A program made the translations under genes and the position numbers. The notes under the pieces are model-generated. The model ran no database searches. It was not told the DNA's origin and worked only from the letters and a program-made list of their open reading frames with translations. 63,267 nt of DNA from Acidobacteriaceae bacterium (GTDB taxonomy: Bacteria; Acidobacteriota; Terriglobia; Terriglobales; Acidobacteriaceae). Location: the NCBI GenBank assembly GCA_030049955.1, contig JASIJX010000061.1, positions 1 through 63,267 on the forward strand, given 5' to 3'. Below, one piece after another: positions 8,086 to 19,671 of the stretch (position 1 is the stretch's first letter; each line of letters opens with the position of its first letter).

Positions 8086-9129
8086 TTAGTGCAATGTTGA
8101 GAGGTATGCGACCACCTGGTCGATCTGCTGGTCTGTAAGCTGCATTGCCGGCATCAGGCAGCCGTCCTTGAAGCTGCCGGGGTTCTGAATCCATTTGTGC
8201 AGATTGTCCGGCGTGTTCGGAACTATGCCAGAGCCGATGGTGTCGCGGCTCATCAGGTGTGTCAGGTCGGGGCCGACAGTCCCCTTGGCAGCCGTCCCAC
8301 TGATGGTGTGGCAATTCATGCACGCTTCGGTTTCGAATACGTGCCGTCCGGCCGCAACCGCCGCATCATCTACGGCGGGCTTCTTCTGGTTTTCTACCCA
8401 TGCAGTGAACTGCTGCGGCGTGTCGACGTAAACACGAATCAGCATCTTGGCGTGCTCGACGCCGCAGAATTGCGCGCATTGCCCAAGGAAGAGCCCGGTC
8501 TGCTGCGGGTCCATCCACATCTGATTGGGGTGGTTCGGGATCAGGTCGGTTTTCCCGGCCAGCCGCGGAACCCAGAAGCTGTGATTCACATCGGCGGAAA
8601 ACAAGCGAAGATACGTCGCAGTGGGTTGTTCTTTTGTGCTCACCGGTATGTGCAACTCATTCGCGGTGATGACGCCCAGTTTTGGATAGCGGTACTCCCA
8701 CCAGAACTGGTGGCCGATAACGTCCACATCCAGCGCAGTCTTCGGCTCGGGTGCACTCTGGATTGCGAAGATGATGCGCGCCGTGGTGAGGAACAAAACC
8801 AGAACGATGAGAATCGGAATGATCGTCCAGGCCAGTTCGACCTGCACGCTGCCGTACACCTGCGGCGGCTCCTGCTGTGGCGCGTCTTTGCCCGCCCTGT
8901 AGCGAAGAATCACGTAGAGGAGCAAGCCGGCCACTGAGACAAAGATCGCGCCGGTGATCGTAAGCGTGAACAACGAAAGCTGGTAAATCTCGCGCCCCGG
9001 CGTGGATACAGGCGCAAAGATATTCAAGTTCTCATGCGAGTCCAATGCGCACGCAGGAAGAACAGCCATAAGACAGGCCGCGAACGCGAGCGCACACCGA
9101 ATTTTAGAGGAACCCGGATAATGCTGCAT
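8086..9129 (-). CDS. ctaC: Cytochrome c oxidase subunit II with fused cytochrome c domain
   Basis: The product has 347 residues. A signal ending near LPAC (possible lipoprotein processing at C27) precedes two transmembrane hairpin helices (residues about 50-75 and 98-122). The CuA domain has H183, C218, C222, H226 and M229 in GQCAQFCGVEHAKM. Residues 255-347 are a cytochrome c domain with CMNCH (C270, C273, H274) and M326 as likely sixth ligand. This fusion defines a caa3-type oxidase. It is the first gene of the operon. No clear Shine-Dalgarno lies before the ATG at 9129, so the start is the least certain part. Confidence 0.95.
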   Translation of the reverse strand: MQHYPGSSKIRCALAFAACLMAVLPACALDSHENLNIFAPVSTPGREIYQLSLFTLTITGAIFVSVAGLLLYVILRYRAGKDAPQQEPPQVYGSVQVELAWTIIPILIVLVLFLTTARIIFAIQSAPEPKTALDVDVIGHQFWWEYRYPKLGVITANELHIPVSTKEQPTATYLRLFSADVNHSFWVPRLAGKTDLIPNHPNQMWMDPQQTGLFLGQCAQFCGVEHAKMLIRVYVDTPQQFTAWVENQKKPAVDDAAVAAGRHVFETEACMNCHTISGTAAKGTVGPDLTHLMSRDTIGSGIVPNTPDNLHKWIQNPGSFKDGCLMPAMQLTDQQIDQVVAYLSTLH

Positions 9130-9232
9130 GTGAATGGATCTGGTACGAACGAAATATGGAAGATGACGATGCGATTCAGCTCACCGCGGCGTGAAACGAA
9201 GATCAGCCACCGGAAAAGCCCCCGTTGATTTC

Positions 9233-9238
9233 ATTATA
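9233..9238 (-). promoter_or_regulatory. Possible -10 box for the ctaC operon
   Basis: On the minus strand this reads TATAAT exactly. It lies about 100 bp upstream of the ctaC start, in the 279-bp gap between ctaC and the divergent treY. No matching -35 TTGACA is found 16-18 bp further upstream. It may be a sigma-70 site with a weak -35 element or chance. The rest of the 9130-9408 gap holds no gene. Confidence 0.3.
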
Positions 9239-9363
9239 GGTGCTTCGTCCGCGCTGCGAGTTGCCATTTGAGACGGCAATCTCATTCTCGCGTGCCCGGC
9301 CTTGCAGTAGCGTCTGCTTCATGTGCCATGCATCCAGGGAGTTGCCGCGCACATCCAAACACG

Positions 9364-9383
9364 CAACGGCCCCACGGCCGTTG
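9364..9383 (+). promoter_or_regulatory. Leader hairpin before treY
   Basis: A perfect 8-bp stem, CAACGGCC and GGCCGTTG, encloses the loop CCAC. It ends 25 bp before the treY ATG, where no obvious ribosome-binding site is present. In the mRNA it would sit in the 5' leader and could affect translation of the treYZ pair. There is no T-tract, so it is not a terminator. Confidence 0.4.
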
Positions 9384-9408
9384 AAGCGGAAGTCTGTTCG
9401 GACCCTTC

Positions 9409-12063
9409 ATGCCTCGCAACCCCACTTCCACATATCGTCTTCAGCTCCATGCAGGGTTCCGGTTCAGCGATGCTGCCAGGCTCGCGGACTACCTGAAAAA
9501 ACTGGCGATTTCGCACGTGTACAGTTCACCCTATTTGCAGGCAGCGCCGCGCAGCATGCATGGCTACAACGTTGTGGATCACGAAAAGGTGAATGTGGAA
9601 CTGGGAGGCGAAGAAGATCTGAAGCAGTTTTCGGCCAGGCTGAAGACGCTCGGGCTTGGGCAGGTTTTGGACATCGTGCCGAATCACATGGCCACTGGCC
9701 CGCAAAACCGCTACTTATGGGACGTGCTGGAGAATGGGCCATCGAGCCGGTTCGCAACCTGGTTTGACATTGACTGGCACTCGGAAGAAGTGAAGCTGCA
9801 GAACAAGGTCCTCATTCCCGTCCTCGGCGACCAGTACGGTCGAGTGTTGAGCGCTGGGCAAATTCGCGCGGAGCAGCAGTGCGATCAATTCCGCATAGCT
9901 TACTTCGACCATATCTTCCCCATCGCTCCGCGGTCGCTGTCAATTCCGCTGGCGAAAGCGGCCGAATACGCGCAGGATGACACGCTGAGTTTTATTGCGG
10001 ACAGCCTGGCGCGACTCCCGGCGCCGGAGTCGACGGACCGCGACGCGATTGTCCTGCGGCATCGCGACAAGGCAGTGATCTATGAGCTGTTGCAGAAGCT
10101 TTGCGTGCAGCATCCGGAGATCCCAAAGGCCATTGCCCGGGCCATTGCAGAGCTGAACAACAATATTGACGCGCTTGACGAATTCCTGAACCAGCAGAAT
10201 TATCGACTGGCTTACTGGCGAACCGCGGACCAGGAGCTTGGCTACAGACGCTTTTTCGATGTCAACACGCTGATCGGATTGCGCGTGGAGCGGGCCCATG
10301 TTTTTGAGGCGACGCATTGCCGGATTGTTGAGTGGCTCCGGAACGGCGATCTCGATGGGGTGCGCGTGGATCATCCAGACGGGTTGCGCGATCCGCAGCA
10401 GTATTTCGAGCGGCTGCGCGAGCGAGCGCCGGAGGCGTGGATTGTGGGCGAGAAAATTCTGCAGCCGCAGGAGGCGCTGCGCCCTGCTTGGCCGATTGAA
10501 GGCACCACGGGATACGATTTCCTGAACGTATGCAACTGCGTGCTGACGCACGGCGAGGGTTTGCGGGAACTGACTGGGATCTACCGGAACTTTACAGGCG
10601 AGCCCGTGGACTTTGCCGCGATTGCGCACGACAAGCGGCTGAACGTTGAGCAGGAGGCTCTGGGCAGCGACGTGAATCGTCTGGCAAACCTGTTTGTCGC
10701 GATCTGCGAAAACAATCGCGACCGCCGTGACTACACGCGGGCAGAGATTCGCAGGGCTTTGCGGGAAGTAGCGGCCGGATTTGCCGTGTACCGGACCTAC
10801 GTGGCTCCGGATCGCGATCAGATTACCGATGAAGATCGCGCTGAAATCGATCATGCTGTTACGGAGGCGAAGAAGCATCGCACGGATCTCGATCCGGAAC
10901 TCCTCGATTTCATCGGCGACGTCTTGGCGCTTCGTGCGCGTGGCGGGCTCGAGACCGAGTTCCTGTTGCGCTTTCAGCAATTCACTTCTCCGGTGATGGC
11001 GAAAGGGCTGGAAGACACGGCGTTCTACTGTTACAACCGGATGATCGGGCTGAACGAAGTAGGCGGAGCGCCGGATCGAGACGGGCTGACGCTCGAGGAG
11101 TTTCATGATTTCCTGCGCAAGCGCCAGGAATCGTATCCTTTCACGTTGAACACGCTCTCGACCCACGACACCAAGCGCAGCGAGGATGTGCGGGCGCGGC
11201 TTGCGGTGATTACGGAAATGTCAGCGCGATGGCGCGCCGCGCTGAATCGCTGGTCGCGCATGAATGCGCAGTTTCGGACCGGCAATTCTCCGGACCGCAA
11301 CACGGAATACTTTCTCTATCAGACACTCATTGGTGCGTGGCCGATCTCTGCCGAGCGTCTGCACATATATATGGAGAAGGCAGCGCGCGAAGCAAAACAG
11401 CAGACCAGCTGGACTCAGCAGAATAAGGAGTTTGAAGACGCGTTGCACGTTTTTATCGATCGTATTCTGGGTGCGCGGGAGTTCGTTGCGGAGCTGGAGA
11501 GTTTCGTTGGGCAGGTGCTTGCGCCGGGGCGCATCAATAGCCTGGCGCAGACGCTGATCCGCTGCACCGCGCCGGGCGTGCCCGACACCTACCAGGGCAG
11601 CGAACTGTGGGATCTGCGGCTCGTCGATCCTGACAATCGCGCGCCGGCTGATTACGAAGCGAGAGGCGCGATGCTGGTCGAACTCGAACAGGGAATCGAC
11701 CCCGTAAAGATTCTGCGGCGGATGGACAGCGGGCTGCCGAAGCTGTGGGTGATCTATCGCGCGCTTCATTTGCGGCGCGAGCGCCCGGAGTGGTTCGGCG
11801 CCGAGGCAGAATACACGCCGATGATCGCCGAAGGCGCGAAGAGGGAACACGTGATCGCGTATCTGCGCGGCGGGCGGGTGGCGACGATTGTTCCGCGCTG
11901 GAATACAAAGCTCGGAGCGGGATGGGCGGCAACGGCGGTGGAACTGCCTGCCGGGCGCTGGCAGAACATTCTGGCCGGCGAGAAGATTGAAGGCGGGCGC
12001 GTGCGCATGCAAGCGCTGTTCGAAAATTTCCCCGTTGCATTGCTGGTCAAGGATCCGGACTAA
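9409..12063 (+). CDS. treY: Maltooligosyltrehalose synthase TreY
   Basis: The 884-residue GH13 enzyme turns the reducing-end alpha-1,4 linkage of maltooligosaccharides into an alpha-1,1 linkage. The N-terminus PTSTYRLQL and the following region with HVYSSPYLQAAPRSMHGYN are typical of TreY. The catalytic barrel has DIVPNHMA, the nucleophile D321 in DGVRVDHPDGLRDP and acid/base E348 in WIVGEKIL. The characteristic FTSPVMAKGLEDTAFY and the C-terminal GVPDTYQGSE segment are also present. Length matches the family. It is followed 12 bp later by treZ, its pathway partner, as a bicistronic unit. The substrate is probably the alpha-glucan that the convergent glgE block can make. Confidence 0.97.
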   Translation: MPRNPTSTYRLQLHAGFRFSDAARLADYLKKLAISHVYSSPYLQAAPRSMHGYNVVDHEKVNVELGGEEDLKQFSARLKTLGLGQVLDIVPNHMATGPQNRYLWDVLENGPSSRFATWFDIDWHSEEVKLQNKVLIPVLGDQYGRVLSAGQIRAEQQCDQFRIAYFDHIFPIAPRSLSIPLAKAAEYAQDDTLSFIADSLARLPAPESTDRDAIVLRHRDKAVIYELLQKLCVQHPEIPKAIARAIAELNNNIDALDEFLNQQNYRLAYWRTADQELGYRRFFDVNTLIGLRVERAHVFEATHCRIVEWLRNGDLDGVRVDHPDGLRDPQQYFERLRERAPEAWIVGEKILQPQEALRPAWPIEGTTGYDFLNVCNCVLTHGEGLRELTGIYRNFTGEPVDFAAIAHDKRLNVEQEALGSDVNRLANLFVAICENNRDRRDYTRAEIRRALREVAAGFAVYRTYVAPDRDQITDEDRAEIDHAVTEAKKHRTDLDPELLDFIGDVLALRARGGLETEFLLRFQQFTSPVMAKGLEDTAFYCYNRMIGLNEVGGAPDRDGLTLEEFHDFLRKRQESYPFTLNTLSTHDTKRSEDVRARLAVITEMSARWRAALNRWSRMNAQFRTGNSPDRNTEYFLYQTLIGAWPISAERLHIYMEKAAREAKQQTSWTQQNKEFEDALHVFIDRILGAREFVAELESFVGQVLAPGRINSLAQTLIRCTAPGVPDTYQGSELWDLRLVDPDNRAPADYEARGAMLVELEQGIDPVKILRRMDSGLPKLWVIYRALHLRRERPEWFGAEAEYTPMIAEGAKREHVIAYLRGGRVATIVPRWNTKLGAGWAATAVELPAGRWQNILAGEKIEGGRVRMQALFENFPVALLVKDPD

Positions 12064-12075
12064 GGACGCGGACTA

Positions 12076-13815
12076 ATGCACGCCTTTGAAGTGTGGGCGC
12101 CGAGAGCGCGGAAGATGGCAGTGAGCCTGAACGGCGAAGCGCGGCCAATGCACGGGCCGGACGAGTGGGGATGGTGGCGTCTTGATGCAGAAGAAGCGGA
12201 GCCGGGAACCGGCTACGGATATCTGATCGACGAGGACAAGAAGCCGTATCCCGACCCGCGATCGCAATGGCAGCCCGACGGCGTACATGGCATGTCGCGC
12301 ATTTACGACCAACACGCATTCGACTGGACCGATGAAGAATTCCAGGCGATGCCGCTTGCAAGCGGCATCGTGTACGAACTGCACATCGGCACATTCACGC
12401 CGCAGGGTACGCTTGACGCGGCCATCGAGAAACTGGACTACCTGGCTGCTCTCGGCATCACGCATGTGGAGCTGATGCCGGTGGCTTCCTTTGCCGGCAA
12501 CCACGGCTGGGGATACGACGGAGTGGCGCTTTTCGCGGTTCACCAGCCGTATGGCGGGCCGGATGCGTTGAAGCGATTCGTGAATGCCGCGCACGAGCGC
12601 GGACTGACCGTCATCCTGGACGTGGTCTACAACCACTTCGGCCCGGTAGGCAATTATATGGGAAAATATGGACCATATATTGTTGAGTCGCATCACACTC
12701 CATGGGGCGGCGCAGTGAATCTCGAAGACGCGGGAGCCTGCGAAGTGCGGCGGTTTTTCTGCGACAACGCGTTAATGTGGCTGCGCGATTTTCGCGTCGA
12801 CGGGTTGCGAATAGACGCGGTGCACGCATTTGTGGACCGTTCGGCAATTCATTTCCTGGAGCAGCTTGCAGCCGAGGTTGAGACGCTCGCCGCAGCCACG
12901 GGACGGCGGAAGGTGCTGATTGCCGAGAGTGACCTGAACGATCCCCGCTTTGTAACGCCGCGCGAGACCGGCGGCTTGGGTATGGACGCGCAGTGGAGCG
13001 ACGATTTTCATCATGCGCTGTTTGCCGCGCTTACGGGCCTTACGGATGGCTACTACGCCGATTTCGGGGCAATGGGGCAACTGGCCAAATCGCTCGAGCA
13101 CACATTCGTGTATGACGGCCTGTACTCGCGCTATCGCAAGCGCGTGCACGGGCGGCCGGTGCGCGGGTTGTCGCAGCACCGCTTCCTCGGCTACATCCAG
13201 AATCACGACCAGGTGGGCAATCGCGCCATCGGCGACCGGATCGGCCACATTGCCGGAATCGATCGGGCAAAGGTTGCAGCAGCGATCGTGCTGACGAGCC
13301 CGTTTGTTCCGATGATCTTTCAGGGCGAAGAGTGGTCGGCATCTTCACCGTTCCAGTTTTTTGCTGACCACGAGCCAGAGATGGCAAAATCAGTCTCCGA
13401 AGGCCGCAAAAAGGAATTTGCTGCCTTTGGCTGGGATCCCTCCTTGATTCCCGATCCGGAAAGCCGCGAGACCTTTGAGCGCTCGAAACTCAACTGGAAA
13501 GAGACTTCAGCTCCCGGGCATGCTCAGATGCTCGCGTGGTGCCGCGACCTGATCCGCCTGCGCAGGTCGATGCCGGCGCTGAACAACGGCGAGCCCGGCA
13601 ACGTGCGTACGGCCTTCGATGAACAGCAAAAGTGGATTCGGGTCCAACGGGGAACCGTGACCATCGCAGCCAATTTGGGAAAGAAAGTGTACGCATTCAA
13701 CCTTCCCGAGCGAAGCCGAATCCTATTGGCTTCGAGTGATCGGATTTCCTTCCCTGGCGCGAGCATCGCGCTTCCACCGGACACGGTGGCCATTCTGGAG
13801 AGCGCGCAATCTTAA
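12076..13815 (+). CDS. treZ: Maltooligosyltrehalose trehalohydrolase TreZ
   Basis: This is a 579-residue GH13 enzyme. An N-terminal CBM48-like sandwich (FEVWAPRARKMAVSLNG) precedes the barrel, with GWGYDGVALFAVHQPYGGPD, DVVYNHFGPVGNY, nucleophile D247 in VDGLRIDAVHAF and acid/base E284 in VLIAESDLND. It releases trehalose from the product of TreY. Its stop overlaps the end of the convergent gene at 13812 by four bases, so read-through between the two blocks is possible, and no terminator separates them. Confidence 0.97.
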   Translation: MHAFEVWAPRARKMAVSLNGEARPMHGPDEWGWWRLDAEEAEPGTGYGYLIDEDKKPYPDPRSQWQPDGVHGMSRIYDQHAFDWTDEEFQAMPLASGIVYELHIGTFTPQGTLDAAIEKLDYLAALGITHVELMPVASFAGNHGWGYDGVALFAVHQPYGGPDALKRFVNAAHERGLTVILDVVYNHFGPVGNYMGKYGPYIVESHHTPWGGAVNLEDAGACEVRRFFCDNALMWLRDFRVDGLRIDAVHAFVDRSAIHFLEQLAAEVETLAAATGRRKVLIAESDLNDPRFVTPRETGGLGMDAQWSDDFHHALFAALTGLTDGYYADFGAMGQLAKSLEHTFVYDGLYSRYRKRVHGRPVRGLSQHRFLGYIQNHDQVGNRAIGDRIGHIAGIDRAKVAAAIVLTSPFVPMIFQGEEWSASSPFQFFADHEPEMAKSVSEGRKKEFAAFGWDPSLIPDPESRETFERSKLNWKETSAPGHAQMLAWCRDLIRLRRSMPALNNGEPGNVRTAFDEQQKWIRVQRGTVTIAANLGKKVYAFNLPERSRILLASSDRISFPGASIALPPDTVAILESAQS

Positions 13816-14648
13816 AAGTGACGGAATGTTTCTGGCGGAGGAGCAGGCGGCGGCGCGCCCGGCGGAGCCGCTGTGCGCTCGGTGCGTTCGAGCTGGGTCT
13901 CGATCGACCGGCTGACTAGGTGACGCGAGCCCAGGCCGACGGCAAGCGCCAGCGTGAGAACGATGCCTCCGAACAAAATGCTGAAGGCAAGCTCGACAAT
14001 CACTCCGCCCACCTCCAAATGCGCCAACGCCATGGCCGCGGTGAGAACCAGCACGAGCCACTTGACGCCCAGCGAGAGAAAACGTGCGTAGGGGACCTGA
14101 GCATTGACAGCGCCGATTAACACCGAGCGCGCAAGGAACCGGGCAATCACAGTACCAACGACGAGAATGACGACGGCTCCTACCGAACGCGTGAGATAGG
14201 GAAGCAACGAGAACGTGAGCGCGCTGCCAACGGCATAGGAAGTGTCGAATGCCGAAACACCGATCACCAGCCCCAGGAACACAAAGACCCAGAAAGTGAC
14301 GCGCACGGCAATGGCTGTGGGAGAAGTTCCAGGCGTCCAGTCCGGAGGGGCGCCGGTGCGGGCGATGCGCGCGTCGAAATTGAAGGCCTTCAGGATCGCG
14401 CGCAGTATCAATGAAGCCAGTTTTCCGATTAATGCGAAGATGACGAGCGCGACAAAAAACGCCAGAATGCCCGGCAGCACGCCAATGAGCAAGGCGAGAA
14501 CCCGGTACAACGACACATGAAGAGCCTGGGACATCTGCCGCCACACCGATTCATTTGGGCTGTAGAGCGGAAATGGAGCGGTGATCCGCTCCTGTTGTAG
14601 GGCGATTGCAAACAGGCTGATCATGGAATGAATCAGGGAGCGAATCAT
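13812..14648 (-). CDS. Conserved-TM-helix channel-like membrane protein (MscS-related)
   Basis: The 278-residue protein starts at the ATG at 14648, which has AAGGAG 8 bp upstream; a longer frame to 14846 would overlap the previous gene. Two helical repeats resemble the conserved TM helix found in MscS-related proteins: LPGILAFFVALVIFALIGKL and FLSLGVKWLVLVLTAAMALA, followed by a Gly/Ala-rich helix ending LALAVGLGSRHLVSRSIE. No full MscS beta-domain is present. The C-terminus is Pro-rich. It sits at the end of the glgE-treS operon, which makes a role in osmotic response plausible. I infer a small mechanosensitive-channel-like protein. Confidence 0.7.
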   Translation of the reverse strand: MIRSLIHSMISLFAIALQQERITAPFPLYSPNESVWRQMSQALHVSLYRVLALLIGVLPGILAFFVALVIFALIGKLASLILRAILKAFNFDARIARTGAPPDWTPGTSPTAIAVRVTFWVFVFLGLVIGVSAFDTSYAVGSALTFSLLPYLTRSVGAVVILVVGTVIARFLARSVLIGAVNAQVPYARFLSLGVKWLVLVLTAAMALAHLEVGGVIVELAFSILFGGIVLTLALAVGLGSRHLVSRSIETQLERTERTAAPPGAPPPAPPPETFRHF

Positions 14649-14748
14649 GGAACGAACTCCTTCGAGCTCATGTGCGCCGCGAACACTTTGAATTGCAAGC
14701 GCCGGTGCCCGGCCGTCGTCGGAACCACTCGCGGGATGGTGAGAGAAA

Positions 14749-15939
14749 TCATGCAGTAAACCGGTCCGGCCATCGCCAGCGCGACACCAGGTAAGGTTTA
14801 TCCGCCTCGAAGGCTGCGGCCAGGGTCTCGATGTGCGCTTCTGCACCCATGCCGGCAGCGGTCAGATTCATGTGGCTGGCGACCCATCCACGGTAGAGCG
14901 GAATGAAGGCGCCGAGGAGGTGACTGCGGTTGATGGTCCGCAAACGATAGGCGACCAGGAAATCGTAGACAATGCGCGCCCACAGGCTGTCGGGCATGCG
15001 GAACTCCGCCGGAGCCATGAGGGAGAGACGCTTGAGCGCGAGCAGAGAATTCGGCGGAAGTACAAGCGACCAGATTTCCAGCAGGTTGTTGTATGCATAG
15101 CGGAAAGACTCGACCATTCGCGGCACTTCGGAAGCGCCGTCAGTGATCGGCTGCTGTGGCGGAATCTCGCGCGGCGGCGGCATACGGCGGGCACGCTGCC
15201 AATAGGCTGCTTTGGCCTCGATGTTAGAAAACAGCGAGCCTGTTATCCGTACCAGGATGGCATTGATATCGACGTCTGCGGGTTGAGGCAGCGGGCGCAG
15301 GCCCACGTCGAAGTCCTCCATGGCAAAACCCGCGACGGCGGCTTCATTGACGGGCCAAAGCAACCCCTCCGCTTGCTCCGGCTGCGGAAGCCGTTGTGCC
15401 GTGAGCGCGAGACGCTGCACCATGCGCGGCGACAGGCCAAGATCGGGAGCCAGGGGGAAACGGATGCGCGTGGCGAAGAGCGCGCGTGTAAGGGGATAAA
15501 CAATCGACGAGCTGATCATGCCGCCGTGTGGAGGCAGCGTATAGCGGGGAACGGCCAGGTCGATCGAGCCTGAAAGCACCGCACTGCCGAGCATCTGCAG
15601 CGCGGGCGCGTCAAGCGAATCAGAACCGGGCCCAAGAAGAAGAATCCCGCGGCTATTGTGCTCCTCCGCCAACTGCCATGCGTGAACGTAATTGCCGGGC
15701 GACAGGCTCCAGCTCGACGTCGCGGGAGGTGCGGCAGCAATGCGGAGTGAAGAATATTGTTGGGCGGGAGCAGGATTTTCCGTGGCGACGACCACGTCGG
15801 CCGCCGGGAAAACGGAGGTCAGCCGGGCAAGCAGAGACTCAAAATTTTCCGGCAGCATGGAGGCGACCAGCACCACAAGATCGGTGGTGGCCAGGGTTCG
15901 AGTGGAACCAAGTTCGGGAATCGGATCTGCAGTCGCCAT
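14749..15939 (-). CDS. Putative GT-A-type glycosyltransferase in the trehalose operon
   Basis: The product has 396 residues. The first 60 residues look like the Rossmann-like start of a GT-A fold (DLVVLVASMLPENFESLL, then VVVATEN), followed by GILLLGPGSDSLD. The section SGSIDLAVPRYTLPPHGG, then SIVYPLTRALFATRIRFPL and DLGLSPRMVQRL, resembles the signature of mannosylglycerate or glucosylglycerate synthase-like transferases, where PIGGDFGLS is usual. The C-terminal half is helical. The gene lies 39 bp after treS-mak. A compatible-solute glycosyltransferase is attractive but unproven. The acceptor and sugar donor are unknown. The classical metal-binding DxD is not clear, which leaves catalysis in question. 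Confidence 0.6.
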   Translation of the reverse strand: MATADPIPELGSTRTLATTDLVVLVASMLPENFESLLARLTSVFPAADVVVATENPAPAQQYSSLRIAAAPPATSSWSLSPGNYVHAWQLAEEHNSRGILLLGPGSDSLDAPALQMLGSAVLSGSIDLAVPRYTLPPHGGMISSSIVYPLTRALFATRIRFPLAPDLGLSPRMVQRLALTAQRLPQPEQAEGLLWPVNEAAVAGFAMEDFDVGLRPLPQPADVDINAILVRITGSLFSNIEAKAAYWQRARRMPPPREIPPQQPITDGASEVPRMVESFRYAYNNLLEIWSLVLPPNSLLALKRLSLMAPAEFRMPDSLWARIVYDFLVAYRLRTINRSHLLGAFIPLYRGWVASHMNLTAAGMGAEAHIETLAAAFEADKPYLVSRWRWPDRFTA

Positions 15940-15978
15940 CGTAACGAATGAATGAGTGCTGGGCCTGCCTGCTTCTGC

Positions 15979-19656
<3,678 letters not shown>

Positions 19657-19671
19657 GCTCCAGTTCTCCGA

